Shown here: positions 28,274 through 37,316 of the stretch, piece after piece
How positions within the stretch are numbered: position 1 is the first letter of the stretch
How the letters are laid out: each line of letters opens with the position of its first letter
Assembly: GCA_021732485.1 (NCBI GenBank)
Contig: JAKFUV010000009.1
Location: 372,001-436,000, forward strand
Direction of reading: 5' to 3'
From: Hyphomicrobium sp.
GTDB taxonomy: Bacteria > Pseudomonadota > Alphaproteobacteria > Rhizobiales > Hyphomicrobiaceae
Length of the DNA: 64,000 nucleotides
Notes under the pieces: model-generated
Database searches by the model: none
Seen by the model: the letters and a program-made list of their open reading frames with translations, nothing else
What the model was told of the DNA's origin: nothing
Program-made: the position numbers and the translations under genes

Positions 28274-28552
28274 TCAGTACCAATCGCAGACGCGAAAGCC
28301 TAAAACGTTGGTATAGCAATTCTTGGCTGTCGTGCACTGGACGCGGCCAACGCCTTTGACGTGCTTATGCCAGCCGTTCAGGCCCTTGCGGCATTGACGA
28401 TGCCAGCCATGCGTTTCTTCAACGATCGACTGGTTGGCGCCAATTGTTTTCAGCGGGCTGAGGCCCGATGCCGGGGCAGCGAACACGGGAGCCGTCGCCA
28501 GAAGGGCGACGCCCGCAACTGCGACCGCAGCGAGTGTGATTTTCGACGACAT
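28274..28552 (-). CDS. Small secreted cysteine/histidine protein, unknown function
   Basis: The 92-residue product has a signal peptide (MSSKITLAAVAVAGVALLAT ... FAAPAS) and a mature part with HGWHRQCRKGLNGWHKHVKG and a C-terminal NCYTNVLGFRVCDWY. It carries four cysteines and several histidines. I recall similar GWH-type small secreted proteins as multi-copy hypotheticals in Hyphomicrobiales; none has a function I can name. The gene is convergent with pnp across the shared terminator. The start at 28552 is preceded by GAGGAGACC on the minus strand, a convincing ribosome-binding site. Confidence 0.7.
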   Translation of the reverse strand: MSSKITLAAVAVAGVALLATAPVFAAPASGLSPLKTIGANQSIVEETHGWHRQCRKGLNGWHKHVKGVGRVQCTTAKNCYTNVLGFRVCDWY

Positions 28553-28711
28553 ATCGACTGGTCTCCTCTAACGCGCAAAAACCTCGACGGGCAAAGCCCC
28601 TTCGACTGATGGCGACCAAATTAGCGGAAGCGCGACGGCGTCGCCAATCCCTGATCGGGCTGTGGCTGTCGATCGCCAACAAGCTGTTGCGTCCGGGTAC
28701 GCGGCGCATCC

Positions 28712-29458
28712 TCACACCGACAGCATGAGTCCGGCCATCACAACCATTCCAACGTCCTCGACGAGCGTAATCGTCGACATCGGCAGTTTGAGGACGGTTC
28801 CAAGGCACGCACATGGAATGGCCCGCTTTTGCCGCACCGCATCAAGCACGCCGAGGCTCGAAAACCCCATCAATACAATTGTCGCGACGTTGGTCGCCGT
28901 CGGCATGATACGGAACAGAAAGGCGAGCCCGAGCACCAGTTCGAGGAACGGATACACATAACCGTAGGCATGCCAGCGCTTGGCGAGACGGTCGTAACTC
29001 GCATAGGCATCGGCGAAACCCGACAAGTTCAGGAATTTGAACGCCGAAAAGACGAGGAAGAATCCCGCCATGAAATTCAGCATCCAGGCCGAGACAGCGG
29101 TTTCGCCGGGGCCCGGCGTGCCAGCCAATGCTGCGACGGCAATATAACCGACGATAACGAAGAGCGGCCAATAGGTGGTGAACCAGCTTTCGGAAGTTTC
29201 GGCAACACTAGCTACCGCCACTGTTTCCGGTCCCGCCCCCTCGGGAGCGGGCGAGGCCGCTGTTAGCGTGTAGCGGCCAACGTGTGCGACTGCTGCCTGC
29301 AGCGACGAAGTCGTTGCGCTAGCCTTCACCCCGGTCAAAACCGCTCGCGGTGGATCGAGCGTCACGGACACGTCGTTGGCGAACGGCCGCAAGGCCGTCG
29401 AGATGCGGCTGACGCACGCACTGCAATGCATTCCCGAGATGTCGAATGTTTGATCCAT
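28712..29458 (-). CDS. HMA-domain protein fused to a MauE/DoxX-like membrane domain
   Basis: The 248-residue protein begins with a heavy-metal-associated domain whose metal motif is GMHCSACVSRI (Cys12, Cys15). After a linker it has about four membrane helices (WPLFVIVGYIAVAALAG, NFMAGFFLVFSAFKFLNLSG, AYGYVYPFLELVLGLAFLFR and a last one) and the pair CACLG, as in MauE/DoxX redox-associated proteins. A role in copper or thiol redox handling is inferred. The start is ATG 29458 (MDQTF); ATG 29470 four codons upstream has GAAAGAAG directly before it and is possible. A longer frame overlaps murI and is rejected. Confidence 0.72.
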   Translation of the reverse strand: MDQTFDISGMHCSACVSRISTALRPFANDVSVTLDPPRAVLTGVKASATTSSLQAAVAHVGRYTLTAASPAPEGAGPETVAVASVAETSESWFTTYWPLFVIVGYIAVAALAGTPGPGETAVSAWMLNFMAGFFLVFSAFKFLNLSGFADAYASYDRLAKRWHAYGYVYPFLELVLGLAFLFRIMPTATNVATIVLMGFSSLGVLDAVRQKRAIPCACLGTVLKLPMSTITLVEDVGMVVMAGLMLSV

Positions 29459-29528
29459 CGCGGCACCCATCTTCTTTCGAACTATCTCACGATAGATGGC
29501 GATGACGACGCCGGGGGCAATGACGACG

Positions 29529-30374
29529 TCACGCCTTCGCGAACAGTGCGACATCTGGCCAGAAGACGCGGGCCTTGGCGCTGACGTCATCGGGGTCGCC
29601 GGTCGTGAGCAGTGTCAGTCGGCCGCCGTCATCGTCGGCCAGGTAGTTCGGGCGGCGGACGAGATAGTCTTCGAAACTGTCGGCAACCACTTCGGGCTGC
29701 GACAAAATTCGAGTGAAGGGCGGTAAATGCCGCCGGAACAGATGCTCGACGAGCGGAAAGTGCGTGCAGCCGAGAATGGCGCGGTGCGGCGGCATACTGG
29801 CCGTCTGGTGCATCACGCCTCCGACGCCTTCGACAACGAGCGCTTCGAGCATGGCTTCCGGCTGCTTGGCTTCAATCGCGCCGGCAAGTTCGGAACAGAT
29901 CTGCTGCACCACAGTCACCTTCGGGCAGCGCTTGCGGATTTCTTCCGCGTAGACACCCGAATTGATGGTGCGAAGCGTCCCGAACACCGCGATCGTGTCG
30001 GTATTGTACTTTTGCGGATACTGCGGCGATGTCACCGCCCACGGCGTTTGCGTCGCAGCTTCGACCGTCGGCGCGACGATGCCGAGCACGTTGTGGGTGC
30101 CGGCCCATCGGCTGGTTGGCAACCACTGCTGCTGCAATCGACGAAGCGCCACCGCAGTTGCTGTGTTGCAGCCGAGAAGGGCTAAGCGCGCCCCGCGCTC
30201 GAACAGATCTTCAACGGAGCGGCGCGTCAGTTCGACGATGTCGTCGGCGGCGCGGTTGCCATAGGGCACATGTGCGTGGTCGGCGAGATAAACAAAGTCG
30301 GCGTTCGGAAACCGCGCGATCAGTTCACGCAGCACGGTGAGGCCTCCGAGGCCTGAATCGAAAATGCCGATCAT
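29529..30374 (-). CDS. murI: Glutamate racemase
   Basis: The 281-residue cofactor-independent racemase supplies D-glutamate for peptidoglycan. The N-terminal IGIFDSGLGGLTVLRELIAR, the first catalytic Cys69 in LLGCNTATAVALRRL and the second Cys203 in ILGCTHFPLVEHL are all present. The ATG at 30374 starts directly at the conserved sequence. It is on the minus strand after fabI (64-base gap) and before the HMA gene (70-base gap), so all three might share a transcript. Confidence 0.95.
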   Translation of the reverse strand: MIGIFDSGLGGLTVLRELIARFPNADFVYLADHAHVPYGNRAADDIVELTRRSVEDLFERGARLALLGCNTATAVALRRLQQQWLPTSRWAGTHNVLGIVAPTVEAATQTPWAVTSPQYPQKYNTDTIAVFGTLRTINSGVYAEEIRKRCPKVTVVQQICSELAGAIEAKQPEAMLEALVVEGVGGVMHQTASMPPHRAILGCTHFPLVEHLFRRHLPPFTRILSQPEVVADSFEDYLVRRPNYLADDDGGRLTLLTTGDPDDVSAKARVFWPDVALFAKA

Positions 30375-30438
30375 GGGCGGAGTGTGTGCGACGGCGGGCG
30401 TGGAACGTCAACACGCTGGTGGGGTGCGGCTACGGTTA

Positions 30439-31308
30439 CTACTCCGCCGCTTCCGAAGGTGAGTTGCTCGGCGCTTTGCTCTCGGTGTCGATGACTTTCA
30501 GGTTCTGAAGTGACGGCATCGACACGGTGTTATAACCGCAATCGACGAAGTGAACTTCGCCCGTAACCGCCCCCGACATCGGCGACAACAGATAAAGCGC
30601 CGACCCGCCGACGTCATCGAGCGTTGGCGTGCGCTTCAGCGGCGAATTTTCGCGCTGAAAATTGAAGATGACGCGCGCATCCGAGACGCCCGCACCCGAG
30701 AGCGTGCGCATCGGGCCAGCCGACAGCGCGTTGACGCGAACACCCTGCGGCCCGAGGTCGGCCGCAAGATAGCGGACAGACGCTTCGAGTGCGGCCTTGG
30801 CCACGCCCATGACATTGTACGATGGCACCCAGCGGGTCGCGCCGCCATACGATAGCGTGATCATCGAACCGCCATTGGGCATCAATTCAGCGGCGCGCTT
30901 GGCGATTTCCGTGAACGAAAAGCACGAGATGACCATCGAGTTGATGAAGTTCTCGCGCGTCGTGTCGGCGTACCTGCCGCCGAGTTCCTTCGGGTCGGAA
31001 TAGGCGAGAGCGTGCACCACAAAGTCGAGATTGCCCCACTCGTTTTTAATCCGCGTGAAAACATTGTCGACACTCGGCAGATCGAGGACGTTGCACTCCT
31101 CGATAATCTTCGAGCCGAGCGACTGCGCCAACGGCAAAGCCCGGCGGCCAAACGCTCCACCTTGATACGTGAACGCAAGCTCAGCCCCTTGTCCGGCCAA
31201 CACGCGAGCGATGCCGTAAGCGATCGAGCGATCGTTGGCGACACCCATCACGAGGCCGCGCTTGCCCGCCATGAGCGGACCCGGCTTTGCGATGTCGAAG
31301 GCAGTCAT
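30439..31308 (-). CDS. fabI: Enoyl-[acyl-carrier-protein] reductase (NADH)
   Basis: The 289-residue short-chain-dehydrogenase-type enzyme performs the last reduction of fatty acid elongation. The nucleotide site is KRGLVMGVANDRSIAYGIAR, and the catalytic Tyr164-x6-Lys171 is in SYNVMGVAKAALE, with Tyr154 in LSYGGAT. It is the FabI type inhibited by triclosan in relatives. ATG 31308 has AAAGGA upstream and gives a normal N-terminus; the longer frame to 31389 is rejected. It follows fabA and fabB on the same strand, an order conserved in Rhizobiales next to irr. Confidence 0.95.
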   Translation of the reverse strand: MTAFDIAKPGPLMAGKRGLVMGVANDRSIAYGIARVLAGQGAELAFTYQGGAFGRRALPLAQSLGSKIIEECNVLDLPSVDNVFTRIKNEWGNLDFVVHALAYSDPKELGGRYADTTRENFINSMVISCFSFTEIAKRAAELMPNGGSMITLSYGGATRWVPSYNVMGVAKAALEASVRYLAADLGPQGVRVNALSAGPMRTLSGAGVSDARVIFNFQRENSPLKRTPTLDDVGGSALYLLSPMSGAVTGEVHFVDCGYNTVSMPSLQNLKVIDTESKAPSNSPSEAAE

Positions 31309-31445
31309 GGGACGATTTCCTTTGCGGCTCAGTGAACGTGATTGAACCTCGAACCAGCCGGTTCCGGGTTTGTATAGTCTCATAGTCAAAACCAGTCTGT
31401 GTCGTTACGCAAAACTCGAGCGCCGCTCACAAACGGATGTTCGAG

Positions 31446-32678
31446 TTAACCATTGTGGCGCTGGAACACGAGAGTGGCATTTGTGCCGCCGAAACCGAAG
31501 CTGTTCGACATCACACAGTTAAGCGCACGATCATCAATGCGCGCCCTCGCAATGGGCATGTCGGCGAAGTCGGGATCGAGGTCGTCAATATTCGCGCTTT
31601 CGCAAATAAATCCGTTCGTCATCATCAATAAAGAGAAGATCGCCTCTTGCACGCCGATAGCGCCGAGCGAGTGGCCGGTTAATGATTTGGTGGCGGCGAT
31701 CGTCGGCACATGTGCCCCAAACACACTTCGAATGGCATCGATCTCGCGCGCGTCGCCGACGGGCGTTCCGGTGCCATGTGGATTGATATAATCGATCGTC
31801 GATGTACCTTTGCCATCGAAGCGTTTCAGCGCCTGCCGCATGCATCGTGCGGCGCCTTCGCCCGATGGAGCGACCATGTCGAACCCGTCCGACGTGGCGC
31901 CATAGCCGACGACTTCGGCATAGATCTTCGCGCCGCGCGCCTTGGCGTGCTCTAGGTCTTCGAGAACGATAACACCGGCTCCGCCCGCAATGACAAATCC
32001 GTCGCGATCTTTGTCGTAGGCGCGGCTCGCTTTCTCCGGCGTGGCGTTGAAGCGCGTGGTCATGGCGCCCATGGCGTCAAACAAGTTCGAGAGTGTCCAG
32101 TCGAGTTCTTCGCAGCCGCCGGCAAACATGACATCCTGCTTGCCCCATTGGATTTGCTCCGCCGCACTGCCGATGCAGTGTGCGCTGGTGGCACACGCCG
32201 ACGAGATCGAATAGTTGATGCCTTTGATCTGAAAAGCCGTCGCGAGCGCGGCCGACGGGCCAGAGCACATTGCTTTTGGCACTTCGAACGGTCCGATTTT
32301 TTTTGGGCCGCCCGATTTGAGTGTTATCTCTGCGGCGTCGACGATGGCCCGCGTCGATGGTCCGCCAGAGCCCATGATAATGCCGGTTCGTTCGTTGATG
32401 ACCGTCGCCGACTCCAGGCCGGCATCGCGGATGGCTTGATCCATCGCGATCCAGTTCCAGGCAATACCTTCATTCATGAACCGCTTTGGCTTGCGCGGCA
32501 CCATGCTCTCCCAGTCGATTTTGGGCTGGCCCGAAACCTGACATTTGAAACCGTGCGCGGCGAAACTTTCCGACCGCGAGATGCCGGATTTGCTTTCGCG
32601 CAGTGACGCGATGACTTCTTGGGTGCTGTTTCCTATCGAGGAAACGATCCCCATTCCCGTGACGACAACGCGCCGCAT
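31446..32678 (-). CDS. fabB: 3-oxoacyl-[acyl-carrier-protein] synthase I
   Basis: The 410-residue condensing enzyme has the catalytic cysteine Cys162 in [14 protein letters not shown], and the two active-site histidines in [12 protein letters not shown] and SLTGHSLGA. FabB extends unsaturated intermediates made by FabA, so this pair marks anaerobic-type unsaturated fatty acid synthesis. ATG 32678 ([17 protein letters not shown]) is favoured over TTG 32687. It lies 72 bases after fabA. Length is normal. Confidence 0.95.
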   Translation of the reverse strand: MRRVVVTGMGIVSSIGNSTQEVIASLRESKSGISRSESFAAHGFKCQVSGQPKIDWESMVPRKPKRFMNEGIAWNWIAMDQAIRDAGLESATVINERTGIIMGSGGPSTRAIVDAAEITLKSGGPKKIGPFEVPKAMCSGPSAALATAFQIKGINYSISSACATSAHCIGSAAEQIQWGKQDVMFAGGCEELDWTLSNLFDAMGAMTTRFNATPEKASRAYDKDRDGFVIAGGAGVIVLEDLEHAKARGAKIYAEVVGYGATSDGFDMVAPSGEGAARCMRQALKRFDGKGTSTIDYINPHGTGTPVGDAREIDAIRSVFGAHVPTIAATKSLTGHSLGAIGVQEAIFSLLMMTNGFICESANIDDLDPDFADMPIARARIDDRALNCVMSNSFGFGGTNATLVFQRHNG

Positions 32679-32750
32679 GCGCCTCAAGTCCCTCTAGATG
32701 TGGTGGCGACCCGGTCGCCGCTGGCTGCGCGCGAGTATTTCGCTCAAGTT

Positions 32751-33287
32751 TCAGTCGGTCGACTTCAGCAGGACGCGGAGATCCTTGGCGGTGTAGATGA
32801 CTTCGCCATCGGCCTTCAGCACCCCATCGGCTTCGGCGAGTTTCAGTCTGCGCGCGATGACGCGCTTGATATCTATAACGTATTGCACGTGCAGCACGTC
32901 GGGCGTTACCTCGCGCGTGAACTTGACGTCACCCACGCCTGAGGCGCGGCCCTGTCCCGTCAACCCGAGCCAACCGAGATAGAAGCCGGTCAGCTGCCAT
33001 AAGGCATCCAGCCCAAGGCATCCAGGCATAACGGGGTCGCCGTGAAAATGGCAATCGAAAAACCAGTTGAGCCGGTCATTTCCGGCAACTTTCAGGTCGG
33101 CGATGATCTGGCCTTTGCCGTGCTCGCCGCCGGAATCTGAGATGTGGCTGATGCGATCGAACATGAGCATTGGCGGCAGCGGCAACTGGGCGTTGCCCTG
33201 ACCGAAAAGTTCGCCGCGGCCGCACGCCAGCAGGTCGTCGAATTCGTAGCTTGCACGGCGGTCCGCCATCATCGTCCTCGTTGTCAT
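32751..33287 (-). CDS. fabA: 3-hydroxydecanoyl-ACP dehydratase/isomerase
   Basis: The 178-residue hot-dog-fold enzyme dehydrates 3-hydroxydecanoyl-ACP and isomerises the double bond, starting unsaturated fatty acid synthesis. The catalytic motif is [20 protein letters not shown], with His80 and Asp94. The start at ATG 33287 (MTTRTMM) has alternatives at codons 6 and 7. It is divergent from irr across a 388-base region, a layout conserved in rhizobia. It heads the fabA-fabB-fabI group. Confidence 0.95.
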   Translation of the reverse strand: MTTRTMMADRRASYEFDDLLACGRGELFGQGNAQLPLPPMLMFDRISHISDSGGEHGKGQIIADLKVAGNDRLNWFFDCHFHGDPVMPGCLGLDALWQLTGFYLGWLGLTGQGRASGVGDVKFTREVTPDVLHVQYVIDIKRVIARRLKLAEADGVLKADGEVIYTAKDLRVLLKSTD

Positions 33288-33675
33288 CGCCGTGCCGTGA
33301 ACGCGAGAAAGCTATGCGTCGGCGCGGCTGGATGCGTCGCCCGTAAATGCCTCTAGGGTCTAGGCGGCAAATTGGCGCCATGACCATCAATCCGTTGTGG
33401 CGGGTGGGTTACCACACCCCATTGCCAACGCAAAGCTGCGCGCGGCTGCATTTTGGGCGTTGCATCGCTGAAACGGGCCGTAATTGGGCCGGCTGAGGGT
33501 GGATTGGCCGCACATTGCGGTTGCCTCGCCGAGCCGCTATATTCCTGCCAGAAACGCGAGCTAACGCTGGTGCGATCGACACGCAAACGTGTTCGTCGAT
33601 GAATGCAACTGTGGCTGTCATCGTGTGCAACCTTCGCCGGCTCCTCCAACCGGCTTTTAAGAGCAAACGTCCTGC
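33288..33675. other. 388-base divergent intergenic region fabA/irr
   Basis: No gene is evident. It must hold promoters for fabA (minus) and irr (plus). A long imperfect palindrome lies at 33575-33600: ATCG with CGAT and ACACG with CGTGT around CAAA. Nearer irr, GCCGG and CCGGC flank a nine-base loop before TTTTAAG (about 33638-33658). I found no good TTTAGAA-type Irr box here. Confidence 0.6.
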
Positions 33676-34107
33676 ATGTCAGTTCCTGATCTCGAACGCC
33701 AAAGCGCCGATCAAGACGTCTCGCAGCTTTTGCGCACGGCGGGATTGCGACCGACACGGCAGCGTTTAGCGCTTGGCGGCTTGTTATTCGGCGGTGACGA
33801 CCGGCACGTTACGGCCGAACAACTCCACGCCGAAGTTTCCGGCGTCGGTGAACACGTGTCATTGGCGACCGTATACAACACACTGCATCAGTTCAAAAAA
33901 GCTGGGTTGTTGCGCGAATTGGCAATTGACGGATCAAAGGCCTATTTCGACACGAATACCTCGAACCACAGTCACTTTCTGCTCGAAAGCTCGGGAACGT
34001 TGATGGACATCCCCGGCGATACGATCACCGTTGCTGGCGTTCCTGAACCACCCGAAGGCATGCGCGTCACCCACGTCGATGTCGTCGTCCGGTTGGAAAA
34101 AATCTGA
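33676..34107 (+). CDS. irr: Iron response regulator Irr (Fur family)
   Basis: The 143-residue Fur-family protein has the N-terminal helix segment LLRTAGLRPTRQRLALGGLL, the recognition helix SLATVYNTLHQFKKAGLLRE (residues ~62-81) and a NHSHFLL histidine stretch. Irr is the alphaproteobacterial regulator that accumulates under iron limitation and controls haem synthesis, iron uptake and Fe-S genes by binding ICE sites. The position divergent to fabA is the conserved rhizobial location. It lacks the N-terminal cysteine-proline haem motif of Bradyrhizobium Irr, as do many orthologues. Assignment as Irr rather than Fur rests on sequence and context. Confidence 0.93.
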   Translation: MSVPDLERQSADQDVSQLLRTAGLRPTRQRLALGGLLFGGDDRHVTAEQLHAEVSGVGEHVSLATVYNTLHQFKKAGLLRELAIDGSKAYFDTNTSNHSHFLLESSGTLMDIPGDTITVAGVPEPPEGMRVTHVDVVVRLEKI

Positions 34108-34146
34108 ACATCGCTGCCTGAAGGTTGCGGTGGGACGGGCGTCCGA

Positions 34147-34698
34147 TCACTTGATCGTCTCGCCCTCGTAGACGCCCCAAAGCTTTTTTTGCTCGATATA
34201 GCCGCTGTATCGGTCGACAGTAACCCGGCACCAACGGCCGTCGCAGGTGTGCAGATCTGCAATCACGCCGGCTTCGACGTTGGCCACAACCGATGAACTG
34301 TCGCTATCCCCAGACCTCACGGGCGCGATCGGCGCGGGAGCTTCGGCTTTGCGTTCCCATGGCAAGACCAAGCCGGTCCGGCGGCTCGAAAGCAGCGATT
34401 GCAGGACCCACCCCGTCGCGCCCTCGGCATCGCGCACCTGCCGCCAGGCTTCAAATTCTTTCACCACTTCCAGTGGCAAGCCGGCGCGCCGGTAGACCCA
34501 GCCGGTGGGATACTCCGTCCCCGGTCCGTTGCGCAAATTGACCCGATCGGATTTGAGACTGACGAAGCGTGGCACCGGCAGTCCGCTTCCGGCCGGCAAG
34601 GCGGTGGCCGACGGCGGCGTTTGTGATTGCGCTGCAACCTGACTGGGTGCTCCGCCCACGGCTATGCAGAGGGCACATGCCAAAATCCAACAGCGCAT
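34147..34698 (-). CDS. Secreted SH3-domain protein
   Basis: The 183-residue protein has a signal peptide (MRCWILACALCIAVGGAPSQ) and two bacterial SH3-type repeats. The first is around VNLRNGPGTEYPTGWVYRRA and ends GATGWVLQSLL; the second ends with WCRVTVDRYSGYIEQKKLWG. Such proteins act in the periplasm, often near peptidoglycan, with no defined activity. The frame continues upstream through ATGs at 34728, 34755 and 34764; I chose 34698 because it puts the signal peptide at the N-terminus. The ends of irr and this gene converge. Confidence 0.78.
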   Translation of the reverse strand: MRCWILACALCIAVGGAPSQVAAQSQTPPSATALPAGSGLPVPRFVSLKSDRVNLRNGPGTEYPTGWVYRRAGLPLEVVKEFEAWRQVRDAEGATGWVLQSLLSSRRTGLVLPWERKAEAPAPIAPVRSGDSDSSSVVANVEAGVIADLHTCDGRWCRVTVDRYSGYIEQKKLWGVYEGETIK

Positions 34699-34976
34699 GG
34701 CTGTTGCATCGCCGCTGATTTCGAACATGCCGCGCCAAAACGTGATCGAAAGCATTCCTGTCATCTTGCCCCGTTTGCACTGCCGAATTTTTCGCTGCCG
34801 CGCACACCATGGCTGCGCCAGCGCCCGCCCCCGTTCGACGCACGTATCTGTAAACACCACTTTGTCATCGCCAAGACCATCTGTTAGACACGTGCGGACT
34901 TCGCTGGCCGACATTTCTGGCTTGTGGCTCCCGCGCTTGCCGCCACCCAACGCATTCTTACGGACATCAAAACAGC

Positions 34977-35975
34977 ATGCCCAGCTCCGCCAAGAAACCG
35001 ATCGTGATCGTCACACGCAAGCTGCCGGACGTGGTTGAAACGCGGATGTGCGAACTGTTTGAGACGCGCTTGAACGCCGACGATGTGCCGATGACGCAGG
35101 CGCAGCTCATTGCGGCGGTGAAAACCGCCGATGTACTGGTGCCGACGGTGACCGATCGCATTGACCGCGCCGTGCTGACGCAGGCTGGACCGCAGTTGAG
35201 GCTGATCGCGAATTTCGGCACCGGCGTCGACAATGTCGATCTCGATACCGCGCGCAATCGCGGCATTCTGGTCACCAATACACCGGGTGTGCTGACTGAG
35301 GACACAGCCGACATGACCATGGCGCTGATCCTGGCAGTGCCTCGCCGGCTCGCCGAGGGTGCCGCCTACATGCGCGACCCTCAGACGAAATGGACCGGAT
35401 GGTCACCGACATGGATGCTTGGCCATCGCATTTACGGCAAGCGGCTCGGCATTGTCGGCATGGGCCGCATCGGTCAGGCCGTGGCCCGGCGCGCAAATGC
35501 TTTCGGTTTGCAGATCCACTACCACAACCGCCGCCGCGTGGCCGAAAGCGTTGAACAAGACTTGGGCGCGACGTACTGGGAAAGCCTCGACCAAATGCTA
35601 ACTCGCGTTGACATCGTGTCGGTGAACTGTCCACACACGCCCGGCACCTACCATCTGCTGTCGGCGCGCCGTCTCAAGCTGCTGAAGCCGTCGGCGTATA
35701 TCGTCAACACGGCGCGCGGTGAAGTGATCGATGAAAACGAACTGGCGCGGTTGCTCGAGTCGGGCGCCATCGCCGGAGCCGGGCTCGATGTATTCGAGCA
35801 CGAGCCGGCGGTGAACCCGCGTCTGCTCGCCTCCAACCGTGTCGTTGCGTTGCCGCACATGAGTTCAGCGACGGTCGAAGGCCGCATCGACATGGGCGAA
35901 AAGGTGATCATCAACATCAAGGCGTTTTCGGATGGTCATGCGCCGCCCGATCGCGTCCACCCGGCGATGTTGTAA
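34977..35975 (+). CDS. D-isomer-specific 2-hydroxyacid dehydrogenase
   Basis: The 332-residue NAD(P)-dependent dehydrogenase has the nucleotide motif GIVGMGRIGQAVARR (GMGRIG at 161-166). The catalytic Arg247 is in NTARGEVIDE, Glu276 in FEHEP and His294 in ALPHMSSAT. The closest functional guess is glyoxylate/hydroxypyruvate reductase, but substrate choice within this family cannot be read safely. The ATG at 34977 gives a normal length. It is divergent from the SH3 gene and convergent with the M50 protease gene. In a methylotroph such an enzyme could serve the serine cycle; that is speculation. Confidence 0.88.
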   Translation: MPSSAKKPIVIVTRKLPDVVETRMCELFETRLNADDVPMTQAQLIAAVKTADVLVPTVTDRIDRAVLTQAGPQLRLIANFGTGVDNVDLDTARNRGILVTNTPGVLTEDTADMTMALILAVPRRLAEGAAYMRDPQTKWTGWSPTWMLGHRIYGKRLGIVGMGRIGQAVARRANAFGLQIHYHNRRRVAESVEQDLGATYWESLDQMLTRVDIVSVNCPHTPGTYHLLSARRLKLLKPSAYIVNTARGEVIDENELARLLESGAIAGAGLDVFEHEPAVNPRLLASNRVVALPHMSSATVEGRIDMGEKVIINIKAFSDGHAPPDRVHPAML

Positions 35976-36044
35976 GCCACTTTCGGTGCGTCGTTCCCGC
36001 GATTGCTGATTGCCGGTAGGCAACGACCGCGAATGAAGTGGCGG

Positions 36045-37244
36045 TCACCACAAACGCGCAACGCTCAGCAGGTAAAACAAAAAGCTCGCGCCGTAAGCGA
36101 CACCGAGCCAGACCGTGTCTGATCGCGTCAGCATCAGAATTCTTGGGTCCGTCGGGTCGGGTCGCTTCAGCGTACTAGGGCCGACCAGACCAAGCAGCGC
36201 CATCAATAAAAAATCGCCGACCCACCCTGCCAGCACGATGCCAGCGAACAGTGTCACCGCCTGGAATGCCCGCAGCGTCTCGCGCCCGGTGCGCGACAAC
36301 AGTGCCTGCATGATCTGGCCGCCATCGAGCGGAAAAATCGGCAGCAGATTGAAGCCGTTCAGCGCGGCGCTGGTGAAGGCCAGTTTGGTTAGTGTGTCGT
36401 CGCCCGATTGAGCGCTGGCGAATATTAGCAGCGCTGTCGGCAGCAAGCTGAAGCCCGGTCCCATCAAGGCGACGAGGCCTCGCTGCAATTCGGTTCTGGC
36501 GACGCCATCGCCGACCGCCACGCCGCCGAAAAACGGCACGAAATAGATGCCGCGCACGGGGATCCCCGCCCATCGCATTGCTGCGACGTGGCCGAGTTCA
36601 TGCACGAGGATGACGGCGAGCAGCATGGCGGCGATGGATGGACCAAACAACGCGAAGAAGCTCGCAAATGTGAGGGCGCCGGTGATGATGGCGGCTTGCA
36701 CGCGGTCCGTCGATTCGCTCGCTTCACGCCCCGCCAATTGCTGTGCCGTGCGCCGGATTCGGGATGCTGTTGCGACTTGTGAGATCGGCATCAAGAAGCG
36801 GGTTCCCAGTCGCTCATGCGTTAACTCGTGCGTGGTGGTCACGCTCGATGCGTTGGCGTCGCCGAAGACACCGATCGCGCAGGAATAGCCGGTGCCATAG
36901 TGGTACGCGGGATCGGATTCCGCCTCGATGATGTTGAGGCTCATGGCTTCGCCGGCGCGCATCTCCAAGATGCGGTAGGCGAAGGCCAATCGCTTATCGC
37001 CATAGCTGACATCGCCCTTGAAGACACCGGGACGTGTCGCATCAGGTTCGGTGTCGATGGTGATGGGCGGGCTGCCGGTAAGCGTGATCTTGTTGGCAGA
37101 TACGACCGCCCAGGTCACATCCTTCGGCGCGTCGACGGCATAAGATATGTCGTAGCGTCGGTGCGTGACACCTCGGATCACGTCGAATGGAATGCGCAAA
37201 AATTCGATCGCGACATAAATTAAATGCATGAGGCCCATCGGCAC
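36045..37244 (-). CDS. Site-2 protease family (M50) membrane metalloprotease with N-terminal START-like domain
   Basis: The 399-residue protein has an N-terminal ~150-residue region with the pattern of an SRPBCC/START-like fold (YDISYAVDAPKDVTWAVVSA to LGTRFLMPI). Several membrane helices follow. The zinc motif HELGH is at 215-219 and the second metal ligand motif LDGGQ near 306-310, both characteristic of site-2 proteases. M50 enzymes cut membrane-embedded substrates such as anti-sigma factors. No PDZ domain is visible. The substrate is unknown. The start ATG 37244 precedes MPMGLMHLIY. Confidence 0.82.
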   Translation of the reverse strand: MPMGLMHLIYVAIEFLRIPFDVIRGVTHRRYDISYAVDAPKDVTWAVVSANKITLTGSPPITIDTEPDATRPGVFKGDVSYGDKRLAFAYRILEMRAGEAMSLNIIEAESDPAYHYGTGYSCAIGVFGDANASSVTTTHELTHERLGTRFLMPISQVATASRIRRTAQQLAGREASESTDRVQAAIITGALTFASFFALFGPSIAAMLLAVILVHELGHVAAMRWAGIPVRGIYFVPFFGGVAVGDGVARTELQRGLVALMGPGFSLLPTALLIFASAQSGDDTLTKLAFTSAALNGFNLLPIFPLDGGQIMQALLSRTGRETLRAFQAVTLFAGIVLAGWVGDFLLMALLGLVGPSTLKRPDPTDPRILMLTRSDTVWLGVAYGASFLFYLLSVARLW

Positions 37245-37316
37245 GCGGATCTCCCTTGCATTTTAGATGCGCTGATTGCGGTGTTCGGCCGCGTCAGGCC
37301 AAGCGCTACTTCCCGA

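Noticed and set aside
28712-29590. Extended start for the HMA membrane protein
   Set aside because: It would overlap the end of murI by 62 bases and put the metal domain 40 residues inward; ATG 29458 or 29470 fits better.
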